Source: Asticcacaulis solisilvae (GTDB lineage Bacteria; Pseudomonadota; Alphaproteobacteria; Caulobacterales; Caulobacteraceae). Taken from it: a stretch of 64,000 bases of DNA. Positions within the stretch are counted from its first letter, which is position 1. Every line of letters starts with the position of its first letter. The notes beneath the pieces were generated by a model that worked only from the letters and a program-made list of their open reading frames with translations, made no database searches and had not been told where the DNA came from. The position numbers and the translations under genes were made by a program. This document shows positions 53,853-61,907 of this stretch, in pieces. The stretch is taken from NCBI RefSeq assembly GCF_017875235.1, contig NZ_JAGGMI010000002.1, positions 601,655-665,654 of the forward strand. The letters are read 5' to 3'.

Positions 53853-54739
53853 ACCGGATGCCTTTCGCCAGCCTTGCCGCCCTGGCCGCGCTTACCGGCT
53901 GCATGTCCGAAGCTTCACCGCCGCCAGCGCCTGTGGCCCAGCGCTGGACGCCCGATGCGATCGCCAGCGATCAGTACGAGACCACACCGACCTTCACGGC
54001 CGATGGTCGCGAGATGTACTTTTTCAAAAGCGATCCGGCCTTCAGCACCTACAGGCTCTACTGGTCGCGATGCGAGGCAAGCGGCTGGAGCCCGCCCATG
54101 CCCGTGCCTTTTGCCGCCCCGCCTCCGGCGATCGAGGCGGACCCCGGCATCACGCCGGACGGCAAGCGCCTGTACTACATATCCGATCGCCATGCGCCGG
54201 GCGGTGACGATTTCGATATCTGGTACGTCGATCGCATCGGGAATGGCTGGGGGCCGCCGCAAAGGCTGCCCGCGCCCGTCAATTCGCCGGCCTCGGAACT
54301 GCTTCCCAGGGCCGATGCGTCAGGCAATCTCTACTTCGGTTCCGCCCGGGACGGCGGGCATGGCGGCGGCGATATCTACGTCGCAACCCAGCATAACGGC
54401 CAATGGCAGGTCGCCAATGCCGGCGCCCCCGTCAGCACCGCCGCTTTCGAATACGAGGCTGAAATTTCACGCGACGGCCGCACCATGGTGGTGGTGGCGG
54501 ACCGGGGCGATAAATCGCATCTCTACCGCTTCGAAAAGACCGGGGACGGCTGGGTGGAACGCGGACGCATTCCCGCAAGGCCCGATGTTTTCCAGGTTGG
54601 CCCGCTGCTGTCGCCGCAGGCTAAGCGGCTGTTGTTCGCGCAGGCCCATCCCCAGCGATCGGGCGAGATATATGTCATCGACCTGGCTCCCAAGACGGAT
54701 GAAGCCTGGCCCCCGAAGTGCGACGGCCCATCCAATTGA
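53849..54739 (+). CDS. Predicted lipoprotein with PD40/TolB-like beta-propeller repeats
   Basis: A 296-residue protein with lipobox AALTGC (Cys near 17). Repeats like TFTADGREMYFFKSD, GITPDGKRLYYISDR, EISRDGRTMVVVADR and LSPQAKRLLFAQ are the PD40 (TolB-type) propeller blades. Such lipoproteins often bind partners in the periplasm or act in envelope monitoring; the role here is unknown. It overlaps ridA by four bases and is likely part of the same transcript. Confidence 0.85.
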   Translation: MNRMPFASLAALAALTGCMSEASPPPAPVAQRWTPDAIASDQYETTPTFTADGREMYFFKSDPAFSTYRLYWSRCEASGWSPPMPVPFAAPPPAIEADPGITPDGKRLYYISDRHAPGGDDFDIWYVDRIGNGWGPPQRLPAPVNSPASELLPRADASGNLYFGSARDGGHGGGDIYVATQHNGQWQVANAGAPVSTAAFEYEAEISRDGRTMVVVADRGDKSHLYRFEKTGDGWVERGRIPARPDVFQVGPLLSPQAKRLLFAQAHPQRSGEIYVIDLAPKTDEAWPPKCDGPSN

Positions 54740-54762
54740 GCGGCAAGCTGCTTAAGGGCAGT

Positions 54763-54848
54763 TGGTGCGGGCGGCCGGACTCGAACCGGCATGGGATTGC
54801 TCCCGACGGATTTTAAGTCCGTAGCGTCTACCATTTCGCCACGCCCGC
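54763..54848 (-). tRNA. tRNA-Leu (anticodon UAA), CCA encoded
   Basis: On the minus strand, GCGGGCGTGGCGAAATGG starts the tRNA; the anticodon loop CTTAAAA lies in a perfect ACGGA/TCCGT stem, and there is a long class II variable arm. GGTTCGAGTCC is the T arm and the 3' end reads CACCA. Length 86. It reads UUA (and probably UUG) codons. TrmL elsewhere in this window is expected to modify its wobble position. Confidence 0.97.
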
Positions 54849-54859
54849 GTTCAATCTGC

Positions 54860-54903
54860 GCGATATCCAGGCCGAAAACCGCTGCACACTTTCGGCATAT
54901 CGC
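54860..54903 (-). repeat. Dispersed palindromic repeat, copy 6
   Basis: The outer stem GCGATAT/ATATCGC and inner stem GCCGAAA/TTTCGGC enclose AACCGCTGCACAC. It lies between the end of the M28 peptidase gene and the 5' end of tRNA-Leu. Confidence 0.85.
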
Positions 54904-54969
54904 TTGCGCCCAAATATTCGGGCAGAAGGACATGCCTTCTGCCCGAATTGGCCGGTCAGGTAAAGGCCC

Positions 54970-56430
54970 TTACTTCTTGATTTCGGGGCGCGTGAAGGTG
55001 ACGTTGGTGTTCGCCATCATCCACACCGTCGCCGTCCAGGCCGCGACGTTCTGCTTCATCTGTGCCGGATCAACGCGCTCGATGACGTCGTTGGCCGTGT
55101 GGTGGACGTCGAAATAATCATAGCCGTCCTGCTCAAGATCGAAGGCCGGCACGCCCGATTCGTGCAGCGGCCCGCTGTCGACGCCGCCGGTCGGCACGGC
55201 CTTGGCGTCGATATAGACAGCCAGCGGATAAAGCACATTGCCAAGCTTTGTCAGGAAGGTCTTGTCCTCGGTCGGCATCAGGCTGATCGCGTAGACCTTG
55301 CCCGCGCCGAAATCCGATTCGCCCGCGGCGATAAAGTTCGACAGGTTGTCGCGATAGGCGTCGCGGAACTTGCCGCCGCCGGCGTCGCCGAAACCTTCCG
55401 GTTGCGAGACCTCTTCCGAACCCCAGAAGACGACGCGGATGGTCCGCTTCGGCTTGAGGCCCGAATCGATAATCGTCTTGGCGGCAGCCATGGTGATACC
55501 GAGCCCCGACGCGTCGTCGATGGCGCCGGTGCCGAGGTCCCAGCTGTCGATGTGGCCACCCATGACGATAACTTCGTTGGGCTTTTCGGTGCCGACGACG
55601 TCAGCGACGACGTTCTGCGACTGGCCTAACCCCAGGAACTTCGCGCCGCTGGCCATGCGAAGACGCAGCGGTCCCGCCTCGCCCTTGCCCTGCATCTTGA
55701 GGATACGTCTCAGGGCTTCGGCGTCCGGCGTACTGATCGCCATGGCCGGAATACCCTTGCCGTCGGACCAGGTCGTGGCGCCCGTATGAGCGAAACGATC
55801 GGTCTCGGTGCCCAGCGAACGCAGAACGAAACCGACGGCGCCACGCTTTTGCGCCACCCCTGGCCCACCGGAGCGGACGCTGCCCGACATGCGGCCGTAG
55901 CCCGAGCCGTTACTGGCGCGCGCCATGGGCTGAAGGATGACGACGATCTTGCCCGTTACGTCGGCCTTGCTGTCGAGGAATTCCTGATAGGTCTCGAACA
56001 GAACGGCTTCGGCGTCGGCGACACCGGCCGTCGAGCCGCCAAGCGCCGTACCGACCAGCTTCTGCGGGAATGGCGCGGTGATTTCAATGCTTTCGGCGCC
56101 GCGTTCCCAGCCATAGAGCGGAAAGGTCTGGAGGTGGACATTCTGGAAGCCCATTTTCTTCAGCTCTTCGACCGACCATTCCGACGCCTTGCGTTCAGCT
56201 TCGCCGCCGGCCGGCCGTGCGCCGAAGCGCGTCGTCATCTGGGCGACGAAGTCATAGGCGACGTCGGACTTCAGCGCCGCGTCGCGCAGGGCTGCGGCCT
56301 GGACCTCGACGGGTTCGGAGGCCAGGGCGGGCGCGGCGGCCACGGGCTTGGCCTTCGGCTTCGGCGCGGCGACGGCAGTGCCGCCGCTCAAGGCTAATGC
56401 GGCCAGCAGGCTGACGGTTACGGTTTTCAT
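54970..56430 (-). CDS. Secreted M28-family zinc aminopeptidase with PA domain
   Basis: A 486-residue protein with a signal peptide ending near GGTAVAA (about 22). The PA domain covers about 120-240, and the peptidase domain follows: GGHIDSWDLGTGAIDDASG (His293, Asp295, Asp305), the catalytic Glu in WGSEEV (339/340) and a distal His in YDYFDVHHTANDV near 449. It probably trims peptides outside the cytoplasm. The closest named relatives are glutamate carboxypeptidase-like or M28 dipeptidases. Confidence 0.92.
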   Translation of the reverse strand: MKTVTVSLLAALALSGGTAVAAPKPKAKPVAAAPALASEPVEVQAAALRDAALKSDVAYDFVAQMTTRFGARPAGGEAERKASEWSVEELKKMGFQNVHLQTFPLYGWERGAESIEITAPFPQKLVGTALGGSTAGVADAEAVLFETYQEFLDSKADVTGKIVVILQPMARASNGSGYGRMSGSVRSGGPGVAQKRGAVGFVLRSLGTETDRFAHTGATTWSDGKGIPAMAISTPDAEALRRILKMQGKGEAGPLRLRMASGAKFLGLGQSQNVVADVVGTEKPNEVIVMGGHIDSWDLGTGAIDDASGLGITMAAAKTIIDSGLKPKRTIRVVFWGSEEVSQPEGFGDAGGGKFRDAYRDNLSNFIAAGESDFGAGKVYAISLMPTEDKTFLTKLGNVLYPLAVYIDAKAVPTGGVDSGPLHESGVPAFDLEQDGYDYFDVHHTANDVIERVDPAQMKQNVAAWTATVWMMANTNVTFTRPEIKK

Positions 56431-56451
56431 GGTGTGCGTCCTCTCACGGTC

Positions 56452-57246
56452 TTATCCGGCGATTTCGTCGAGACTGGCCTGCGGATTGCGCTTGCGGCCC
56501 TCTTCCACGACCGGCTCTAGCGCCGTCTTCAACTCGGAAACGGCAGCATCGAGCGCTTCAGCGTCCTGGCCGCGCACCACCAGTTGCGTGCCGAACTCGC
56601 CCGGCAGAAGGCCAAAGGGATAGCTGCCCAGCGACAGGTCGGCGTAGCGTTTGTCGATGTCGCGCAGGGCATCCGCCGCCCAGCTTTCGCCGATGAAGTT
56701 GAGGCGCAGCGTCCGCGACAGCACCTTGCGCCCGGTCCGCAGCCGCGGCGCGACGTCGGCCAGCATGCCTTCCATGATCTTGGGCACGCCAGCCATGACG
56801 AAGACATTGCCGATCTGGAAGCCCGGCGCCGCCGACACCGGGTTTGCGATCAACTCGGCGCCGTGGGGGATGCGCGCCATGCGGCGGCTGTTGTCGTTCA
56901 GTGTCCAGCCAGCCTTTTCGGCGCGCTCCTGCAGCAGCTTCAGCGCCGCCGGGTGTTCGCTGATATCGACGCTGAACGCCTTGGCCATGCAGTCGGCGGT
57001 GATGTCGTCGTGCGTTGGGCCGATGCCGCCGGTCGTCAGCACGTAGTCATAGGTGACGCTGAGACTGCGTACGGCTTCGATGATCTGGGCCTCGTCGTCG
57101 CGCACCATGCGCACTTCGTTGAGGTCGACGCCTAACGCCCCCAGAAAACGGGCGATTGTGTTGACGTTCGAATCCACGGTACGACCCGACAGGATTTCGT
57201 CGCCGATGATCATGATGGCGGCGGTCGGATTGGGATTTGTCGTCAT
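56452..57246 (-). CDS. CinA-N-like molybdopterin-binding domain protein (competence/damage-inducible family)
   Basis: A 264-residue protein with only the MoCF/CinA N-terminal domain: AAIMIIGDEILSGRTVDSN, TTGGIGPTHDDITAD and MAGVPKIMEGML. It lacks the C-terminal CinA deamidase domain. Homologs of this short form act in cofactor or nicotinamide-nucleotide repair, but the activity here is unknown. The start codon at 57246 overlaps, in a shared CATG, an ATG of the divergent sfsA frame. Confidence 0.87.
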   Translation of the reverse strand: MTTNPNPTAAIMIIGDEILSGRTVDSNVNTIARFLGALGVDLNEVRMVRDDEAQIIEAVRSLSVTYDYVLTTGGIGPTHDDITADCMAKAFSVDISEHPAALKLLQERAEKAGWTLNDNSRRMARIPHGAELIANPVSAAPGFQIGNVFVMAGVPKIMEGMLADVAPRLRTGRKVLSRTLRLNFIGESWAADALRDIDKRYADLSLGSYPFGLLPGEFGTQLVVRGQDAEALDAAVSELKTALEPVVEEGRKRNPQASLDEIAG

Positions 57247-57283
57247 GAAAACACCGTCATGGGATATAGCTCCGGAAGAACCG

Positions 57284-57994
57284 TTGATCCGCTTCGCCAA
57301 CCTGAAAACAGGCCGGTTGCGTATGCGATACAAGCGATTCTTCGCCGATGTCGAACTGGATGAAATGATTTCGGGTGAGACCAGTACAGCACACTGCCCC
57401 AACCCGGGCAAGATGCTGGGGCTGCTTGAGGCCGGTAACGCCGCACTGCTGACCTATGTCGGCGATCCGAAGCGCAAATTGCAATACAGGCTCGAAGCCC
57501 TCAAAGAGCGCGGTACCTGGGTCGGTGTCAACACCCAGTGGCCGAACCGCGTCATTCCCGCCGCCATTCTGGCCGGCCTGGTGCCGGAGCTGTCAGGCTA
57601 TGCGGCCTTACGGCCCGAGGTGAAGTACGGGGTCAATTCACGTATCGACCTTCTGGCCACCGGTCACGCCACGCGCCCCGACGCCTATATCGAGATCAAA
57701 AACGTTCATCTGTCGCGCACCCCGGGCCTGGCCGAATTTCCCGACTGTGTGACGGAACGCGGCGCCAAGCACCTCTATGAGCTAATCGAGATGGTGCACT
57801 CGGGCTTTCGCGCCGTCGTCGTCTTCTGCGTCCAGCGCCACGATGTCGAACGCTTCGACATCGCGCGCGACTGCGATCCGGGTTTTGGGCGCGCCTTTGA
57901 TGCGGCGCGCGCCGCCGGCGTCGAATTCCTGGCCGTCAGCTTCGAACTGGCGCCCGATGGCCTCTATTTCCGCCGCAGCCTGCCGATCGCCTAA
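57284..57994 (+). CDS. sfsA: Sugar fermentation stimulation protein homolog SfsA
   Basis: A 237-residue SfsA-family protein, thought to be a nuclease-like DNA-binding protein. Motifs are MRYKRFFADVEL, TSTAHCPNPGKM, EVKYGVNSRIDLL, AYIEIKNVHLSR and ERGAKHLYEL. I prefer the TTG at 57284, with GGAAG upstream and a start matching family length; the ATG at 57245 would add 13 residues. Its end overlaps that of the convergent DUF2156 gene by four bases. Confidence 0.92.
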   Translation: MIRFANLKTGRLRMRYKRFFADVELDEMISGETSTAHCPNPGKMLGLLEAGNAALLTYVGDPKRKLQYRLEALKERGTWVGVNTQWPNRVIPAAILAGLVPELSGYAALRPEVKYGVNSRIDLLATGHATRPDAYIEIKNVHLSRTPGLAEFPDCVTERGAKHLYELIEMVHSGFRAVVVFCVQRHDVERFDIARDCDPGFGRAFDAARAAGVEFLAVSFELAPDGLYFRRSLPIA

Positions 57995-59619
57995 TCTTCT
58001 TTCGTCGGCGGCTTGTTGCCGAGCGCCACCACCGCCATCAGTGCGGCGCCCAGGGCCTGTTCCTGGCCGGGCACGGCCATGTAGCGCGGCTCCCAGCGCG
58101 GTTTGAACTTGTCCTTGTAGGCGCGCAGTCCCTGGAAGTTATAGATGTCACCGCCCAGCTGATAGATCACCGAAGCGATCTTGGGCCAGGCGCTCGACAG
58201 GGGCCGCGCCTCAAGGCCCGCCAGCGGCGCCAGCCCCATGCTGAAGCTGGCATAGCCGCTGTCACGCGCATAGGCGATCAACTTCAGGAACAGGTACTCC
58301 ATGATGCTGGGCGGCGACTGCGGGTGATAGCGCATCAGGTCGAGGGTCAGCACGGTGCGCGACTGTAGCGGCCACAGGTTGGCAAAGGCCTTGATCTCGC
58401 CGCCGATCCACACCACCGCCACCGGCGTCAGGCGCATATAATCAGGGTCGAAGCTGCCCAGCGAGTAGCGTTTTTCCTTCGCGTTCTTGCTTTCCAGCCA
58501 GGCATCGGAAACGACCTTCAGACGCCCCATATGGGCCTCCAGCGCATCCGGCGCTACGACTTCAAACCGGGCCTCAAGCGTCTCGTATTTCTTGAGCGTC
58601 TGGCGGAAACCATAGCCCTTCTTGCCGGAAAGGTCGAAGTGAACCGCATCGATCATCGCCTCCTCGCCGATCTTGTAGGGCCTGAGGTCAAGGTCGATCA
58701 TCAGCGGCAGGACGCCGGGTCCCACCTGATAGAAGCTGAGGCGCGCATTGGCCAGCGACGCCATCTCCTTCAACTTCCACGCCAGGTCCTCTGCGGCTGT
58801 GGCATCGCCGACCGGCTCGCCCATCACGACCCACTGGCGGCCGGACGTGCCATACATCAGAAAAGCCGTGCGGTCGTCGTTCCACAGGATGTGCTTGTCG
58901 CGCAGCAGGGCCAGCCACGCCTGCGGGTGCGTCGCGCCGGCAATGACCTCCTGGATGCGGTCGGCATCCTCGTCGTCCGGCAAGGGCGGCAGCCAGCGCG
59001 CGATGCCGAACAGCCGGTAAAGCATGAAGACCCCGATGGTCACAGCGACGATCACCAGCCCGCGCAGGAAGCGCGAGGCGTTGCCGTGATAGGCGAAATC
59101 GCCCCACAGGGTGTGGGCGTAGGGTATGTGCTTATAGAGATAGAAGCCGGTCCAGACGATGGCCGCGAGCGTCGCCACAGTGACGAGGATCCACAAAGGA
59201 TTGACCGCCATGGTCAGCAGGCTGGAACGCCGGTTGAAGGCGCGGTGGCAAGGCAGGAGCAGCAGGCCGCACGCCGCCATGGCGATCGCCGGCACGACCG
59301 CGAGTTCACGGGTCAGACTGAGCAAGGCCCCTGTCCAGAACAGGCCTAAAGCACCGTACCAGGCCGAATCGATCCGCTCCCACAAACCGCGCGCCAGGAA
59401 CAGCATCAGCACGCCAATGGCCGCGGCGAAGGCATGCGACAGCTCGACGAGGACGAGCGGCAGCCAGCGCCGGATCAGCGGCATTGCGGAGGGGTTGATC
59501 GGAGCGAAGTCGGCGATCAGCAAGAGCGCGCCGGCCAGGAAGATCAGCACGGCGAAGACACGCGGCACCATGCGGCTGGCTGTGTCCAGGACGATGCGGT
59601 GAGCGGGGCTGGGTGTCAT
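57991..59619 (-). CDS. Membrane protein with DUF2156 (phosphatidylglycerol lysyltransferase-like) domain
   Basis: A 542-residue protein: about six N-terminal membrane segments (residues 15-205) followed by a cytoplasmic DUF2156 domain with two GNAT-like folds (AFLMYGTSGRQWVVMGEPVGD, KKGYGFRQTLKKYE, WLESKNAKEKRYSLGSFDPDY). MprF-type enzymes transfer Lys or Ala from aminoacyl-tRNA to phosphatidylglycerol, but many homologs are unassigned. The shorter N-terminal membrane part differs from full MprF flippases. I chose the ATG at 59619. Confidence 0.85.
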   Translation of the reverse strand: MTPSPAHRIVLDTASRMVPRVFAVLIFLAGALLLIADFAPINPSAMPLIRRWLPLVLVELSHAFAAAIGVLMLFLARGLWERIDSAWYGALGLFWTGALLSLTRELAVVPAIAMAACGLLLLPCHRAFNRRSSLLTMAVNPLWILVTVATLAAIVWTGFYLYKHIPYAHTLWGDFAYHGNASRFLRGLVIVAVTIGVFMLYRLFGIARWLPPLPDDEDADRIQEVIAGATHPQAWLALLRDKHILWNDDRTAFLMYGTSGRQWVVMGEPVGDATAAEDLAWKLKEMASLANARLSFYQVGPGVLPLMIDLDLRPYKIGEEAMIDAVHFDLSGKKGYGFRQTLKKYETLEARFEVVAPDALEAHMGRLKVVSDAWLESKNAKEKRYSLGSFDPDYMRLTPVAVVWIGGEIKAFANLWPLQSRTVLTLDLMRYHPQSPPSIMEYLFLKLIAYARDSGYASFSMGLAPLAGLEARPLSSAWPKIASVIYQLGGDIYNFQGLRAYKDKFKPRWEPRYMAVPGQEQALGAALMAVVALGNKPPTKED

Positions 59620-59679
59620 ACGGCGGAAGATCCTTCCCGCCAACTATAACGCCGAACAAAGGATTCGGCAGTAGCTGGT

Positions 59680-60429
59680 TTAGCCCGCGCGGGCGCACCA
59701 GCTGTCGCGAACGTCAAGCGCGTCACACAGGCCGCGCGCCTGGGCGTCGCTCTTGACCGGACCGACTTTGAGCCGCACCAGCGACTTGCCGGAACCGGTC
59801 ACGACCTTTTCGTACGAGGGCTTCAGTCCTTCGGCGGCCGGATAGGTGTCGCGAAGGGTCTCCCATGCCTGCTGAGCAGCCAGAAGAGTGCCGAACGAAC
59901 CGACCTGGATGTTCTTTGCGGCCTTAACGGCGACCTCAGGCGTTGCTGTCTTTGTTACGACCTGAGACGTCGCGGCCTTGGCAACCTCCGGGGCAGCAAC
60001 AGCAGCGCTGGCGCGAACGGCTTCGCGCGCCACATCGGCCACCGGAATATCGGGCAGTTCCCTTGCGACCTGGGCCAGGTCGAACACCACGCCGGACGGA
60101 CGGGCATCGAGCGGAGCGCCTTCGGGACGCGGCACGTCGAGCGGGTCGACAACCGCGATCTCAAGCTTAGTGTCGCGCTTACGGTCGAACAGGCCGTCGT
60201 CGTTGACGGTGAGATCCTTGGCCGTCTTGACCGCCAGCGAAATATCCTTGGGCGACAGCTTGCGAGGATCGGCGGGCGTGTCCTTGTGTTCGCGGGCATC
60301 GACCTCGATGGCCTGGATGCTTGCCCACATCTTGTTCTGTGCACGGTCGTCGCAGCCGGTCAGGCCGGCGACACCCACGAGTGCGGCGCACAAAATTATC
60401 ACTTTACGAGCAGATACCAGGTAAGCCAT
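59680..60429 (-). CDS. SPOR-domain lipoprotein
   Basis: A 249-residue protein with lipobox GLTGC (Cys near 26), a long charged and Ala-rich linker and a C-terminal SPOR domain (about 170-247; KNIQVGSFGTLLAAQQAW, VRLKVGPVKSDAQA). SPOR domains bind denuded peptidoglycan at division sites, so a role in septal wall processing is likely. It is divergent from panC, 44 bases away. Confidence 0.88.
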   Translation of the reverse strand: MAYLVSARKVIILCAALVGVAGLTGCDDRAQNKMWASIQAIEVDAREHKDTPADPRKLSPKDISLAVKTAKDLTVNDDGLFDRKRDTKLEIAVVDPLDVPRPEGAPLDARPSGVVFDLAQVARELPDIPVADVAREAVRASAAVAAPEVAKAATSQVVTKTATPEVAVKAAKNIQVGSFGTLLAAQQAWETLRDTYPAAEGLKPSYEKVVTGSGKSLVRLKVGPVKSDAQARGLCDALDVRDSWCARAG

Positions 60430-60473
60430 ACACACAAGTCTTCCAGATCGCCTTTAAATCGGCGTTAGAGAAA

Positions 60474-61373
60474 ATGGTTAAGACGTCGAAATTCGCGATG
60501 CCGGACACTCCTTCCCCCCAAAAGATGCCCTCACAAATGCCTCAAACCGTCGCTACCGCACGCACGCTCCCAGAATTGCGCCAGGCGGTGGCACGATTGA
60601 GGCAGTCAGGTGGAAAGGTCGGTTTCGTGCCCACCATGGGGGCGCTTCATGAGGGCCATCTCGCGCTGGTGCGTCATGCCCGTACACTCTGCGATGTGGT
60701 GACGGTATCGATCTTCGTCAACCCCCTGCAGTTCGCGCCGACCGAAGACCTCGACCGCTATCCGCGCCAGGAGGCCGCCGACCTGGCCCTGCTGGACAGC
60801 GTCGGCTGCGACCTCGTCTACCTGCCGACGCCCGAAGTCCTTTATCCAAAGGGCTTTGTCAGCCGCATCGAAATGAACGGTCCGGCGCTGGGCCTGGAGA
60901 CCGATTTCCGGCCGCAGTTCTTTTCCGGCGTGGCGACCGTCGTCTCCAAGCTGTTCCATCAGGTCCAGCCCGATGTCGCCGTCTTCGGCGAGAAGGACTA
61001 CCAGCAGTTGGCGGTCATCCGCGCCATGGTCCGTGATTTCGACATGGACATCGACATTGTCGGCCATCCGACGCTGCGTGAGGACGACGGCTTGGCCCTG
61101 TCGTCGCGCAACGCCTATCTCAGCCCCGAGGAACGCGCCGTGGCGCCGAAGCTCTACGCGGCGCTGCAGACCATCAAGACCAGTGCAGATAAATCGGCGG
61201 CCATAGAATCGGCCAAGGCCGAACTGACGGCCGCCGGCTTTGGCAAGATCGACTATATCGCGCTACGCGATGCAGTGACGCTCGGCGAGATTACGCCGGA
61301 TACGACGTCGCAGCGTCTGCTCGCCGCCCTCTGGCTCGGCAAGACGCGCCTGATCGACAATATCGCTGTCTGA
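60474..61373 (+). CDS. panC: Pantothenate synthetase (pantoate--beta-alanine ligase)
   Basis: The enzyme joins pantoate and beta-alanine with ATP, for coenzyme A synthesis. Motifs are FVPTMGALHEGHLALV (about 51-66), the HIGH-like HEGH, FVNPLQFAPTEDL, VFGEKDYQQL and LALSSRNAYLSPEER. With the ATG at 60474 it has 299 residues; the first roughly 22 are extra compared with typical PanC and a start at 60498 or later is possible. It ends two bases from the convergent DUF1489 gene. Confidence 0.96.
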   Translation: MVKTSKFAMPDTPSPQKMPSQMPQTVATARTLPELRQAVARLRQSGGKVGFVPTMGALHEGHLALVRHARTLCDVVTVSIFVNPLQFAPTEDLDRYPRQEAADLALLDSVGCDLVYLPTPEVLYPKGFVSRIEMNGPALGLETDFRPQFFSGVATVVSKLFHQVQPDVAVFGEKDYQQLAVIRAMVRDFDMDIDIVGHPTLREDDGLALSSRNAYLSPEERAVAPKLYAALQTIKTSADKSAAIESAKAELTAAGFGKIDYIALRDAVTLGEITPDTTSQRLLAALWLGKTRLIDNIAV

Positions 61374-61374
61374 C

Positions 61375-61776
61375 CTACCACACTCCAGCCTCACGAAGCG
61401 CCTTGGCCAGTTCCGGCGGCATGTCTTGTTCATGCTCAGCGATATCGCGCGGGACATCCGCCAGCTTCAGGTAACGCCACCCCTGAAACGGCCGGCGTGG
61501 CTGGGCCTCGGTCGGGATATGTTTCGTGTTCAACCCGATCTTCCAGTGCGGATTTTCCTTATCCTCGACGGCGTCGAAAGACACGATCTCGCGCCGGCAT
61601 AGGATCGATCCCTTGATCACCCAGTACAGCGATCCGCCGTTCAGCAGTTCCTCATACCGCGTCGGCCGGTTGCGCGTATGGATATAGGATACGGCGCCGC
61701 GCGCCTTTTCCCAGTTCAGCAGGTCTTCCACGCTGTCGGCGCCGACACACAGTTTGACGATATGGATTTCACTCAC
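61375..61776 (-). CDS. DUF1489 family protein
   Basis: A 133-residue protein of the alphaproteobacterial DUF1489 family, of unknown function. Family features are IHIVKLCVGADSVEDLLNW near the N-terminus and GGSLYWVIKGSILCRREIV. I used the GTG at 61776, with AAGG upstream and a family-like beginning; the TTG at 61806 adds 10 non-matching residues. It is convergent with panC and divergent from the patatin gene. Confidence 0.87.
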   Translation of the reverse strand: MSEIHIVKLCVGADSVEDLLNWEKARGAVSYIHTRNRPTRYEELLNGGSLYWVIKGSILCRREIVSFDAVEDKENPHWKIGLNTKHIPTEAQPRRPFQGWRYLKLADVPRDIAEHEQDMPPELAKALREAGVW

Positions 61777-61907
61777 GGTTAATTGCCTTAAACCTTTAGA
61801 AGCCAATTCGGGCGCACCCTATATAGGATGAGACCCGGCGTCCGACAGATACGAAAACATATCGTTTCGCTATTTGCCGACGCCCTAAGCTGCTGTTTGT
61901 GAATCGC